DNA from: Thalassoglobus sp. JC818
GTDB taxonomy: Bacteria; Planctomycetota; Planctomycetia; Planctomycetales; Planctomycetaceae
Direction: 5' to 3'
Assembly: GCF_040717535.1 (NCBI RefSeq)
Contig: NZ_JBFEFI010000005.1
Span: 434,001 to 498,000 of the forward strand
Length of the DNA: 64,000 nucleotides
In this document: positions 46,416-57,005 of the stretch, piece by piece
Numbering within the stretch: the first letter of the stretch is position 1
How the letters are laid out: each line of letters begins with the position of its first letter
Program-made: the position numbers and the translations under genes
Notes under the pieces: generated by a model
The model's database searches: none
What the model saw: the letters and a program-made list of their open reading frames with translations, nothing else
What the model was told of the DNA's origin: nothing

Positions 46416-47906
46416 ATGGGAGTGATGCGTTTTGTCGTCCATCCCGCAACAAGTCCGGAGGAGTGGCCAGAACACCGGCAGGCGTACATCAGTGGATTTG
46501 ACGGGCGGATCTTCCCGACCCGAGTCGAATTCGACGGCACAACACTCTCCTGTCGTCGCTCTTATTCCGACAGCGGAAAGGTCAGTGTCCCCTGGCCGGT
46601 TGAGGGCATCGGACGGCCCGTTCTGACCACAACTTCGCTTCGAGAACAGGAAAAGCCGTACTTTCTGCCTCTCGAACTCGCTCGAGGAAAGCTCTCACAG
46701 ATTCGGGATCAGGCCGCCATCTGGGAGATGGCGCGGATGATGATTCCGTCGGAGTTTACGAAGCTGCAGTCCGAGTCATTCAAAGCCCTCGCACGTGCCA
46801 GCGCCTGTCGGGATCTCCCCGATCAATGTGCCGAAGCTTCGCAGCGGTCGCTGCAATTGGCTTGTCAGGCAGCCAACATACTGACGCACGCTTATACACT
46901 CCAGAGAATGGCGAGTATCCGCCGATCGTCCTCTCACGCTCCGAATTTGCTCGGAGCGACTGTCGACGCATCAGTATTAACGGATCGCGGCCGAACGACA
47001 TTCTTCAACACCTTCAATACAGCATCTGTTCCGATTCGATGGACTGACATCGAAAAAGACGAAGGCGACTATGACTGGTCACTCGTCGATCAGCTGATTG
47101 AAACCGTCTCAGAGAATCGGCTGATCATCCGCGGAGGTCCGCTGGTCGGTCTCGATGATGGCGGACTTCCGGAATGGCTCGAGCCGTGGAGCAGTGACTT
47201 TCTCAACTTGATCAGCTTCGTTTGCGACTTTGTCGATACAGCAGTCTCACGCTACACCGGTCGCGTTCGAATTTGGGAGATCTCCGCTGCCGGCAATTAT
47301 GGGGGAGCACTCAACCTTAATGAAGAGCAGTGCTTATCCCTGACAGCAAGAACTTTGGAAGCGGGAGTCCGCACTGACAGCGACTCCCAATTCTTTATTC
47401 GCATCGAACAACCGTGGGGTGAGTACCAACGGTTCGGACATCATCAGCTCACACCGTTTCAATTCGTGGATGCACTCGTTCGTTCGAATCTTGGCCTGAC
47501 CGGTGTGAGTCTCGACATCAACGTCGGCTACACGAATCGAGCCTGCCTGCCGCATGACATTTTGTCGATCTCGAAACTGATCGATCTCTGGAGCCTTCTC
47601 GGCCTGCAAATTCACGTCAATCTCGCCTGTCCGTCGGCTGCTTCGCACGACCCGCTCGCTGATCCCACGATCGCGGTCCGCTCGCATCCTTCTCAACCGC
47701 AATGGACCGAAGAACGACAAGCCCAATGGATGGGTGAAATCGTTCCGCTGCTCATGGCGAAACCCTCTGTGACAGGCGTCTTTCTGGACCAGTTCAGCGA
47801 CGGGGCACCGCATCGGCATCCACACAGTGGGCTGCTGACCGCAGATGGACACTCGAAGAAAATGCTCGAAACTCTTCAGCAGCAGTCCAGATTCGAAACG
47901 CAGTAG
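46416..47906 (+). CDS. GH10-like TIM-barrel protein, probably without standard catalysis
   Basis: A 496-residue protein with no signal peptide. The first 160 residues are a beta-rich domain; the rest is a TIM barrel resembling family 10 xylanases, with SVPIRWTDIEKDEGDYDWSLVDQLIE at the usual place. In GH10 the acid/base glutamate follows WDVVNE; here the aligned piece is RIWEISAAGN. The nucleophile glutamate of the HITELD motif aligns with IHVNLACPS, so it too seems lost. AGGAG precedes the ATG. Annotation tools would call it endo-1,4-beta-xylanase; I think a carbohydrate-binding or altered activity is as likely. Confidence 0.62.
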   Translation: MGVMRFVVHPATSPEEWPEHRQAYISGFDGRIFPTRVEFDGTTLSCRRSYSDSGKVSVPWPVEGIGRPVLTTTSLREQEKPYFLPLELARGKLSQIRDQAAIWEMARMMIPSEFTKLQSESFKALARASACRDLPDQCAEASQRSLQLACQAANILTHAYTLQRMASIRRSSSHAPNLLGATVDASVLTDRGRTTFFNTFNTASVPIRWTDIEKDEGDYDWSLVDQLIETVSENRLIIRGGPLVGLDDGGLPEWLEPWSSDFLNLISFVCDFVDTAVSRYTGRVRIWEISAAGNYGGALNLNEEQCLSLTARTLEAGVRTDSDSQFFIRIEQPWGEYQRFGHHQLTPFQFVDALVRSNLGLTGVSLDINVGYTNRACLPHDILSISKLIDLWSLLGLQIHVNLACPSAASHDPLADPTIAVRSHPSQPQWTEERQAQWMGEIVPLLMAKPSVTGVFLDQFSDGAPHRHPHSGLLTADGHSKKMLETLQQQSRFETQ

Positions 47907-47934
47907 CGAGAGCAGTTTTGCTCTCCTCGTTTCG
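47894..47934 (+). terminator. Hairpin at the end of the GH10-like gene
   Basis: Nested stems cgaaacg/cgtttcg (47894-47900 with 47928-47934) and gagagca/tgctctc overlapping the last codons. No T-run follows, so it may be a terminator or a processing signal. Confidence 0.35.
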
Positions 47935-48100
47935 CATTTCCGCTCATTGCATTGCACAATCGACCTCGGTCGACTCACAATCTAGCTGTTCGACGGATTG
48001 TCTATCCGAGAGCAACAGAGGTACGTGCCCGCCGATCCTATGATTGAACGTGAGAACGATCTACTCTCACTCCTCAGGATCACTGAACGAAAGATCCCCG

Positions 48101-50122
48101 ATGCGAAGTCACACCAGCTTGCATGTTTTCGTCGCGCTGCTGTTTTCCAGCCTTATGCTGTCGACCAATGTCAGGGCCGAAGACGATTCCAACTGGCTGC
48201 CCAAGTTTCTCGAAGCGGAAACGCAAAAGTGTGCTGAGTTGACTGTCGCAGCGATGTCGAATCTCGACACCTGGAAGCAAAAGAAACCGGAGTACCTCCA
48301 ACAGCTTCAGCAGATGCTAGGACTTTCCCCCTGGCCTGAACGAACACCTCTCAATGCAAAAGTGACAGCGACTCATCAACGCGACGGCGTGATCGTCGAG
48401 AACATTGTGTTCGAGTCAATGCCCGGCCTGTATGTGACAGGCAACTTCTACCGCCCGGAAACACAAACTGAGCCACTGCCTGCCATTCTTTACGTGTGTG
48501 GTCATGCCCGAGTTCGTGAGAATGGAATCAACTACGGTAATAAGGTCAGCTATCACCATCATGGTGTCTGGTTTGCACAGAACGGATACGTCTGCTTGAC
48601 CATCGACACGATTCAGCTTGGCGAGATTGAAGGCTTGCACCACGGAACTTACCGCGAAGGAATGTGGTGGTGGCACAATCGCGGATACACGCCCGCCGGT
48701 GTGGAAGCCTGGAACGGAATTCGGTCGCTGGACTATCTTGAGTCTCGCCCGGAAGTCGACTCCAAGCGATTTGGAATGACAGGGCGTTCAGGTGGAGGCG
48801 CTTACACCTGGTGGGTCGCCGCTCTCGACGAACGCATCGCCGCAGCGGTCCCCGTTGCTGGGATCACAAGCCTCCAGAATCATGTGATCGACGATTGCAT
48901 CGAGGGGCACTGCGACTGCATGTTTCAGGTGAACGCCTATCAATGGGACTTTCCGATTGTCGCAGCTTTGATCGCCCCGCGTCCGCTATTGATCTCCAAC
49001 ACTGACAAAGACTCCATCTTCCCTTTGGATGGAGTTGTTGATGTCTACATGAAGACGCGACACCTGTACGAATTGTACGGTCAGCTTGATCACATCGGCC
49101 TCAACATCACAGAGGGACCGCATAAAGACACGCAACGCTTACAAGTCAGCGCATTTCATTGGTTCAACCGTTTCCTCAAAGGCGAGGACCAACCCATTGA
49201 ATCCGTCGCTGAAAAGATCTTTACCAAAGAAGAACTGAAAGTCTTCGACACGATCCCAGCAGATGAACGAACATCAACCATTCACGAATCGTTCGTTCCC
49301 ATTGCCGATCTTCAGATTCCTCAAACCACCTCGGAACAACTTGAACTCGCCAATAAACTGCAATCCGAACTCTTGAAGACGAGTTTCCGCAACTGGCCGA
49401 ACTCGGACAGCGACGGCCCAGTCCAATTCGAACCTGTTCAAGAAACGAAGAGCGATGGACTCATGCTGCGAGAGTTCAAACTCGCCAGCGACGCAAGTTG
49501 CAGCCTTCCCGTCTTCGTGGTCTTGAGTGATCAAGTAAGCACGCCGAAGGCATTGGAATTCGTCGTTTGTGACGACTCCACATGGAGCAGATTTGCGAAA
49601 CAAGTCGGCGAGCATTTTCCGACTCATCCGAATGTCACCGTTTCCAATCAAGCTGAGAACCAAACTCTGGAAGCAGATGAGGCTGTGGACGTTTCGATGC
49701 TGATTGAATCATTGAGAGAGTCTGACTCTTTAAAAGGAAAAGCACTCGCCTTCCTCGCTCCACGTGGGTTTGGGGCTTCCGCATGGCCGTCCGAACTCCG
49801 CGCAGCCACGCATGCGAAACGAAGGCTTGCTCTCCTCGGTCACACCTTGGACAGCCTGAGAGTCTTTGACATCGTGGAGGCCTGCAAAGGGCTGCACCAA
49901 CAACCAGAATTCTCAAATGTAGAACTGACAGTTTCCGGCCCTAAAGATATTGCAGGAGTCGTGACAACCGCCGCCCTGATTTCGCCATTGATCGATCGCG
50001 TCGAACTGCCGTCAGCCGATCAAGTTTCTCCACCGGAATTGTTGATGTCCGATCAAGTTGTTCCGTTCGATACGTTGACGAAGCTTGTGGCACTGACGAA
50101 GGTGCAAGCCGAAAACGAATAG
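48101..50122 (+). CDS. Exported alpha/beta hydrolase, acetylxylan-esterase-like
   Basis: A 673-residue protein. The ATG at 48101 gives a signal peptide (SLHVFVALLFSSLMLSTNVRA); the longer frame from 48044 does not. Residues about 60-390 form an alpha/beta hydrolase with nucleophile elbow GMTGRSGGGAYTWW, the acid region RPLLISNTDKDSIFPLDG and the histidine in EGPHKDTQRLQ. This resembles the AXE1/DUF3887 acetylxylan-esterase branch. The last 200 residues are a second, unrecognised domain. Its neighbour is a GH10-like barrel, which supports a role in xylan or related polysaccharide deacetylation. Confidence 0.82.
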   Translation: MRSHTSLHVFVALLFSSLMLSTNVRAEDDSNWLPKFLEAETQKCAELTVAAMSNLDTWKQKKPEYLQQLQQMLGLSPWPERTPLNAKVTATHQRDGVIVENIVFESMPGLYVTGNFYRPETQTEPLPAILYVCGHARVRENGINYGNKVSYHHHGVWFAQNGYVCLTIDTIQLGEIEGLHHGTYREGMWWWHNRGYTPAGVEAWNGIRSLDYLESRPEVDSKRFGMTGRSGGGAYTWWVAALDERIAAAVPVAGITSLQNHVIDDCIEGHCDCMFQVNAYQWDFPIVAALIAPRPLLISNTDKDSIFPLDGVVDVYMKTRHLYELYGQLDHIGLNITEGPHKDTQRLQVSAFHWFNRFLKGEDQPIESVAEKIFTKEELKVFDTIPADERTSTIHESFVPIADLQIPQTTSEQLELANKLQSELLKTSFRNWPNSDSDGPVQFEPVQETKSDGLMLREFKLASDASCSLPVFVVLSDQVSTPKALEFVVCDDSTWSRFAKQVGEHFPTHPNVTVSNQAENQTLEADEAVDVSMLIESLRESDSLKGKALAFLAPRGFGASAWPSELRAATHAKRRLALLGHTLDSLRVFDIVEACKGLHQQPEFSNVELTVSGPKDIAGVVTTAALISPLIDRVELPSADQVSPPELLMSDQVVPFDTLTKLVALTKVQAENE

Positions 50123-50249
50123 CGGAATCTCGTTCCGGTTCGTCACTGTTACTCGACACGAGCGGTCGCTGCTATTGTGCGATTTGATGAGAGCGGGGAC
50201 AACGTGAAGCGATCTTTCGAGCACTTTCTGATTTTGCCTGCACGATCTC

Positions 50250-50320
50250 GCATGAGCAAGCACAGCCTTTTGACTTATGAAACAAAGCGAGCGAGTGCAT
50301 AGGAAAGAGCAACTTGCGCT
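50250..50320 (+). repeat. 71-bp dispersed element, copy B
   Basis: Second copy of the element at 38709-38779, in the same orientation. It ends at the stop codon of the HisA-like gene. Conserved blocks: gcat/cgagc, acagcc-ttt, atgaaaca, gcgagtgca, aggaaagagcaac. Confidence 0.55.
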
Positions 50321-51053
50321 AGGTTTTGCTGAGTCGCTTCACTTCCGCCGGAGAAATCTGTCCGTCATGCAGTGCAGATGCAACGAGGAGTCCGTCGATA
50401 TCGCACGCATTTTGAAGTTCTTCGATCTCCTCCCAGTTGCGGATGCCTCCTCCCGTCCAGATTTTCGCCTGTGGGTTCCTTTCCAAGATCGATTGGCAAA
50501 CCCCAAGAGTTTGAAGACCTCCATTCATGCCGACAGCGGCGAGGTCGAGGACAATGTATTTGGTTAGACCGAAGCCTGAAACACGGTCAACAATTTCGAG
50601 CGTCGTATTGTTCTCACCGAGAACGCCCATCGGATCGCTGTTCATGAGATCGAGACTGAACCTGAGAGAAGTTGTCGGGATCACCTCGAGGAGTTGTTCA
50701 AGAGCCTTCCAGTCGGCGAGGGTTTCAAGAGGAACAATGATCTCTTCGACAGCGAATTGCCTCAGTCGTTCAGCAGTCTGAAGTGAAACGCTTCCGCAGT
50801 CGACTGAGATTTGAAACCCGGATTCAACGAGTTCACCAATCGTCTCAAAATCGGGCTGCGCTTCAGCAATCGCATCGAGGTCGGCAACATAAACTCTTGT
50901 CAGCCCAAAACGTTCACGAAACGCACGAGCTGTCGCAAGCGGTTCAGAGCCCTCAACCAGACAACTCTGATTCGGTTTGTATTCATCCCGTCGCCCGGCG
51001 ATTCCGCGAACCACCTGACCGCCCATTAAGTCGAGAACAGGAACGATCTGCAT
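50319..51053 (-). CDS. HisA/HisF-family isomerase-like protein
   Basis: A 244-residue TIM-barrel protein of the HisA/HisF group. Catalytic-type aspartates are visible in VPVLDLMGGQVVRG and RFSLDLMNSD, and a phosphate-binding TGGGIRNWEE near the end. It does not sit with histidine genes, so true HisA activity is doubtful. A HisA-like group is associated with tetrahydromethanopterin-linked C1 metabolism in methylotrophs and methanogens, and planctomycetes often carry that pathway; placement here is an inference. The stop codon abuts a 71-bp repeat. Confidence 0.78.
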   Translation of the reverse strand: MQIVPVLDLMGGQVVRGIAGRRDEYKPNQSCLVEGSEPLATARAFRERFGLTRVYVADLDAIAEAQPDFETIGELVESGFQISVDCGSVSLQTAERLRQFAVEEIIVPLETLADWKALEQLLEVIPTTSLRFSLDLMNSDPMGVLGENNTTLEIVDRVSGFGLTKYIVLDLAAVGMNGGLQTLGVCQSILERNPQAKIWTGGGIRNWEEIEELQNACDIDGLLVASALHDGQISPAEVKRLSKT

Positions 51054-51182
51054 TGAAGCACTCGGGGAATTGTCAGAAAACTCTCGGGCTTTTTACAGGC
51101 ACGGCTGTACCGTCAAGGTGCCTCAGCGAAACGATGACATCAGCCTCATCATTCAGTCACTCGCTGACGCGTCCACAAGATG

Positions 51183-51218
51183 AAAAAAGCCCCAGTCGTG
51201 TCGATCCACAACCGGGGC
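51183..51218 (-). terminator. Terminator after enolase
   Basis: On the minus strand a stem gccccgg with ctggggc (one G-U pair), then TTTTTTC. It lies about 100 bp after the enolase stop. Confidence 0.65.
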
Positions 51219-51316
51219 AATTTCAACTTGAAGTCTCATTGTCTCCAAATCATCTTCATCGTTCAGTCTGCAGCGAATCGCATTGGCGAATGCCACTGAC
51301 TTCGAATGAAGAATGT

Positions 51317-52947
<1,631 letters not shown>

Positions 52948-54141
52948 ATGTTTAAGAAGACATTCTTGGCAATCCTGACCGCAACTGGAGTGCTGTCATT
53001 CTGCCAGATCAGTCACGCTCAAATGTTCTTCGAAGCGGACTGGGTCTTTATGGATCGCGACAACGATGGAGACGGAAACATCGTCGCTGGACCAGAATCA
53101 CTCGGTCTTGGAAATAGCGACTACGACTTCTCATCCGGTTACCGACTCATTCTCGGTGGTCAACTGGGATGTGTCGACATCGACTCTTCATGGACTCAAC
53201 TGGATACCTGGGAATCCAGCGACTCCGGAACTTTCAACGGCGACGTCCTCTTCGACGACACTGCCGGAGGCGGATTCTTCCCTGCTGGTGGCAACTCGCT
53301 GAACCGAGCATTGGGTCTCAGTCAGGCCGCCACTCTGGTCGGAGCCGAAATCGACGAAACAGAGTTTCTGAGAGCCACGGATCCGATGGATGCAGGCTAT
53401 TCACCACGTTGGACATCGTTCTCGGAATCGAACTACTCCGACTTCGAATTGAATATCGGAACCAACCGTGAGTGTCGACGCTGGCGTGCATCCGTGGGTT
53501 ACCGTCACATTGAACTCGACGAGATGAGCGGAGTGACCTTGGGCGGTTTCTTCGACGCAGTCGATGCTGCTGATGGAACACCTGTTGGCGGACAGCCGAA
53601 CGATCAGCTTGCTGGTTCATCGCTGGCTGCCGTTGGCTTCGATCCAATCGTGGCGGGTTCACTCGACGGATTCGCAACACCAGCCGGACCTGATTCGATT
53701 CTCTATCAAGTACGCGGAGATGCTTCGAACGAACTGGATGGTGCTCAGGCAACATTCGCAGGTCGACTCTTCGACGGCGACTGGGTCACGATCGAAGGCT
53801 ACGGCAAAGCTGGTATCTTCCACAACAACATGCATGGTAGCGTCGGTGAAACCGTCGTCGCCACCGGAAACGGAAACGCCGCTTACCGTCGTCGACTCTC
53901 TGACAGTGAAATCGGGGCTGCCTTCGCTGGAAACCTTGGCTTCACCGCGACTGTCTCTCTGACCGACTACATCAACCTGGTGACCGGTTACGAAGCACTC
54001 TTCCTGTCAGGTGTCGCTCTGGGACCAGATCAGATCAACGGTCTCTCGACAAACTTGCTCGGAAATCGCCGCTACAGTGTCGAGAACGATGGATCAGTCA
54101 TTGCTCACGGTGGTCGTCTCGGACTCGAGATCCTCTGGTAA
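52948..54141 (+). CDS. BBP7-type outer-membrane beta-barrel protein
   Basis: A 397-residue protein with a signal peptide (MFKKTFLAILTATGVLSFCQISHA) that begins at 52948; an upstream frame adds an unlikely cysteine-rich piece. The mature protein alternates short polar loops and beta strands, has the FFEADWVFMDRDND start and the R(W)RASVGYRHIELDE repeat typical of the planctomycete barrel family BBP7. It likely sits in the outer membrane as a porin-like barrel. Exact solute unknown. GGGGGG lies upstream. The gene stands alone. Confidence 0.86.
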   Translation: MFKKTFLAILTATGVLSFCQISHAQMFFEADWVFMDRDNDGDGNIVAGPESLGLGNSDYDFSSGYRLILGGQLGCVDIDSSWTQLDTWESSDSGTFNGDVLFDDTAGGGFFPAGGNSLNRALGLSQAATLVGAEIDETEFLRATDPMDAGYSPRWTSFSESNYSDFELNIGTNRECRRWRASVGYRHIELDEMSGVTLGGFFDAVDAADGTPVGGQPNDQLAGSSLAAVGFDPIVAGSLDGFATPAGPDSILYQVRGDASNELDGAQATFAGRLFDGDWVTIEGYGKAGIFHNNMHGSVGETVVATGNGNAAYRRRLSDSEIGAAFAGNLGFTATVSLTDYINLVTGYEALFLSGVALGPDQINGLSTNLLGNRRYSVENDGSVIAHGGRLGLEILW

Positions 54142-54250
54142 GCACTGCTTAGAAGCCGTCGCTGCAATCAAGTCGTACTCCCGAAGACTCGCGTGAACAA
54201 TAGACTCAGCAAGTTCATGCGAGTTCGGGACGACCTTCTCAGAAAGCTGT

Positions 54251-55357
54251 CTACTGAATCTTTCCTCGACCAACGATTGGCAGGATTCGCTCAACTGAAT
54301 TGTCCCGCAACCCGTAGAATCGGTCGTAGAGCAGAGTCGTCAAGTCGCTGTAACCGGGGACGACAACTACCTTGTCCCCAATGATCAGATTTCTGGACTC
54401 TGGGCCAAGCTCAACCACCGTATGTTCCGCACTGAAGGAGTTGATCGATGCGTCGGTCAACTCCTTTCCGTTTGCCAACTTCGAAATTCGCGGCGGATAG
54501 ATCTCGGAGTGCATGGACTTACGGCCAATGTCCAGCACCGCTTGCATCAGGCTCGGTCGGCTAACCACTGTCGCCACGACTCCCAAAGCTGGCTTCAGCC
54601 CGGTGACTCCACACATCTCTGAATAAAACGGATCACCGAAGATTCCGCCACCTGCCTGAATCTCTGTCACAGCAGGCAAATGGGCTGTCACCTGATAGGA
54701 ACCAGTCCCGCCAGCGGAGACGATGTCGCAGCACATTCCGTCGCGGATCATTCGGTCGCGCTGACGTTCGAGCAAGGACATCGCAATCCCGATGCGATTT
54801 CGCTTGCGCTTAGGATCTGGTTCGGTCAACAGATGACCTTCATAGCCCATGATCCCCACGAGCCGAACTCCCGGCAATCGATCAATTCCGCGAACCAGTT
54901 GATCGGCGTCAGGACCGGGACGAACTCCGACGCGGTTCATTCCGATGTCGAGTTCAACAATGACGCGACAAATAACTCCCGACTGGCGACAGACATCGGA
55001 GAGTGCTTCCGCCTGCACGAAGTGATCGCAGGTGACGATGGGATCTCCATCGCGACAAATGCGCACGATGCGCTCGAGCTTTTGCTCTCCGACGATCAAG
55101 TTCGCGATCAAGACATCGGGAATTTGGTTCTCGACGAAAGTCTCTGCTTCCGACGACTTCGCTGCCGTCACGCCAATCGCTCCAGCAGCGAGTTCTTGGA
55201 GCGCGATCTCCGGAACCTTGTGACACTTCGCATGCGGTCGCCACGCTTTTCCTGCATCGTGAATCTCAGTCGACATGGCACGAACGTTTTCGTCGAGCAC
55301 GTCGAGATCGATGCAAAGAGCGGGCGTATCAAGTTCACTCAGATGGCGACCAATCAT
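54251..55357 (-). CDS. DSD1-family PLP-dependent enzyme (D-threonine aldolase-like)
   Basis: A 368-residue fold-III PLP enzyme of the D-serine dehydratase/D-threonine aldolase type. It starts ELDTPALCIDLDVLDENV, has the PLP lysine in WRPHAKCHK, and ends with the metal-binding PGYSDLTTL and NSVERILPIVGRG. The ATG at 55357 overlaps the stop of the GH88-like gene by four bases (ATGA), so the two form an operon. It may act on D-serine, D-threonine or another hydroxy-amino acid; the specific substrate is not established. Confidence 0.85.
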   Translation of the reverse strand: MIGRHLSELDTPALCIDLDVLDENVRAMSTEIHDAGKAWRPHAKCHKVPEIALQELAAGAIGVTAAKSSEAETFVENQIPDVLIANLIVGEQKLERIVRICRDGDPIVTCDHFVQAEALSDVCRQSGVICRVIVELDIGMNRVGVRPGPDADQLVRGIDRLPGVRLVGIMGYEGHLLTEPDPKRKRNRIGIAMSLLERQRDRMIRDGMCCDIVSAGGTGSYQVTAHLPAVTEIQAGGGIFGDPFYSEMCGVTGLKPALGVVATVVSRPSLMQAVLDIGRKSMHSEIYPPRISKLANGKELTDASINSFSAEHTVVELGPESRNLIIGDKVVVVPGYSDLTTLLYDRFYGLRDNSVERILPIVGRGKIQ

Positions 55358-56754
55358 GCTCCTGCTGACGCATCTTCTGTCGGACCAAAGAACGTGTAGT
55401 ACGGTTGACCGAGTGCCATTCGCTGGACCATGAGTGCAGCTTCACGCAAGTGATAATCGCCCCACATACACGATTCGCCACACGGGACAAGCCGTCCCTC
55501 AGGAATGTAGTCCCAGCCACGTGGTCGATGATAAATCGAATGCAGAAGCAACCCCTGATGCGCCGGATCGAAACTTAGATAAGGCTCTTCCAGCAGGTTG
55601 AAGAGAATCGTCAATCCAGCTTGTGAGTAGCGATCTGCATCGGGACTCGATTGTGTCTTCAGCCAGTTTCCGAGACGCAGAAATCCTTGAGCTGCAATCG
55701 CAGCTGCGGAACTGTCGACCGGCTCAAAGTCGTTGAACGGGTCTGCTTTCTCATTACGATAGTCGCCCAAGTTCTCCAACCCGGGAGCACCAGTATCCCA
55801 ATACGGAATCCCGTCGATTGGACTCTCTGAGATGTAATAGTCGCACGCAGCCATCGCAGCATGTGTCATGAACTCTTCAATCTGCTCGCGGCCTCCAAAC
55901 ACCTCAAGTTCCTCATCTGGGATCTGAGCCAGAAACTCCAATTGCTCGGGATAACCTGCGATGATCCAGGCAGCTCCGCGAGTCCAAGTTGTGAAGGGAC
56001 TGTAGCCCTGCTGCGTACTCGGACATCGCAGGCGCCCGTCGTTGATGTTGAACAGACTTTCGTGAGCGACACGACCACGAACGTCGTAGATGTCGCGTCC
56101 TTCGCCATAGAACACATTGGATCGCGACGTCGTTCGGGCGTGCTGAATCAATCGATCAAGGAGAGAAATCGCTTCATCATTTTCCCCCATCAAACGATGC
56201 TTCAGATGATGTGCCAGAGCGAGTGATCGGAGCGACCGAATTGTATCGCAGAACAGTGATTGCGGGCCGTTGAACGAGTAGATGTACCCATCGCCGTCAA
56301 AGGTTTCGCTCCAGCGGGCAGCTTGTACAGCACCGCTGACCTTGAGTGCCAATTCGTAGCCTGCCAACTCCGATTCCTGGAACGCGATGCGGCCCTCAAG
56401 CATCAACCTCCGCAGTGCTCCATAAGTGCTGACGTTATTGAATCCGTGATCGTGGACTCCAATATGGCTGATGTGAGGAGCCATTAACTGCTGCGTTTTT
56501 GTTCTTCCAATCTCCAGAAACTGCTCGTCATCAGTGGCATCAAACTGGAGGATCGCTGAACCGAATTGAAACCCTTGAGTCCACTCGGTCCAACCCTGGG
56601 CTGTGTAATTCCCTTCCACAGTGAAGACGGGCGAGCCGACTTCCGGTCCACACGTTTGCTCGATGGAGAGAATCTTCTCCGCCGAGGACTGCCACATTCG
56701 TTGAATGCCCGGAAGAAGGTCTTGCGGAGTTAACGCATCGTTAATTTCAATCAT
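55354..56754 (-). CDS. GH88/GH105-like glycoside hydrolase
   Basis: A 466-residue protein of the unsaturated glucuronyl hydrolase group. Typical stretches are TWTRGAAWIIAGY (like TWARGQAW), HDHGFNNVSTYGALRRLML, and a C-terminal WDYIPEGRLVPCGESCMWGDYHLREAALM. These enzymes act on unsaturated uronic sugars released by polysaccharide lyases. No signal peptide, so it is probably intracellular. The downstream DSD1-family gene starts within its last codon. Links to the nearby sulfatase suggest sulfated-polysaccharide breakdown. Substrate not known. Confidence 0.82.
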   Translation of the reverse strand: MIEINDALTPQDLLPGIQRMWQSSAEKILSIEQTCGPEVGSPVFTVEGNYTAQGWTEWTQGFQFGSAILQFDATDDEQFLEIGRTKTQQLMAPHISHIGVHDHGFNNVSTYGALRRLMLEGRIAFQESELAGYELALKVSGAVQAARWSETFDGDGYIYSFNGPQSLFCDTIRSLRSLALAHHLKHRLMGENDEAISLLDRLIQHARTTSRSNVFYGEGRDIYDVRGRVAHESLFNINDGRLRCPSTQQGYSPFTTWTRGAAWIIAGYPEQLEFLAQIPDEELEVFGGREQIEEFMTHAAMAACDYYISESPIDGIPYWDTGAPGLENLGDYRNEKADPFNDFEPVDSSAAAIAAQGFLRLGNWLKTQSSPDADRYSQAGLTILFNLLEEPYLSFDPAHQGLLLHSIYHRPRGWDYIPEGRLVPCGESCMWGDYHLREAALMVQRMALGQPYYTFFGPTEDASAGA

Positions 56755-57005
56755 GAATCGTTTTCGTATCTAAACGACATTTGAAAGTCGTTGGTATCAA
56801 TGATGTGGCGGACAGCTACCCTGAAAAGACGTCCTACGATGGAGCAGTCTGACGATGAAGACTTCGCATTTCTCAGCGAACCTCTTCAGTAGAGGATCGT
56901 AATGGACCGACTGAAGAAGCTGAACCATGGAAGTGATTAACTTGTTCTGACCAGTAACACGAACAACTGATTGGCAGTTCATCGAATTGAGTCGTTTTTG
57001 CTCAA

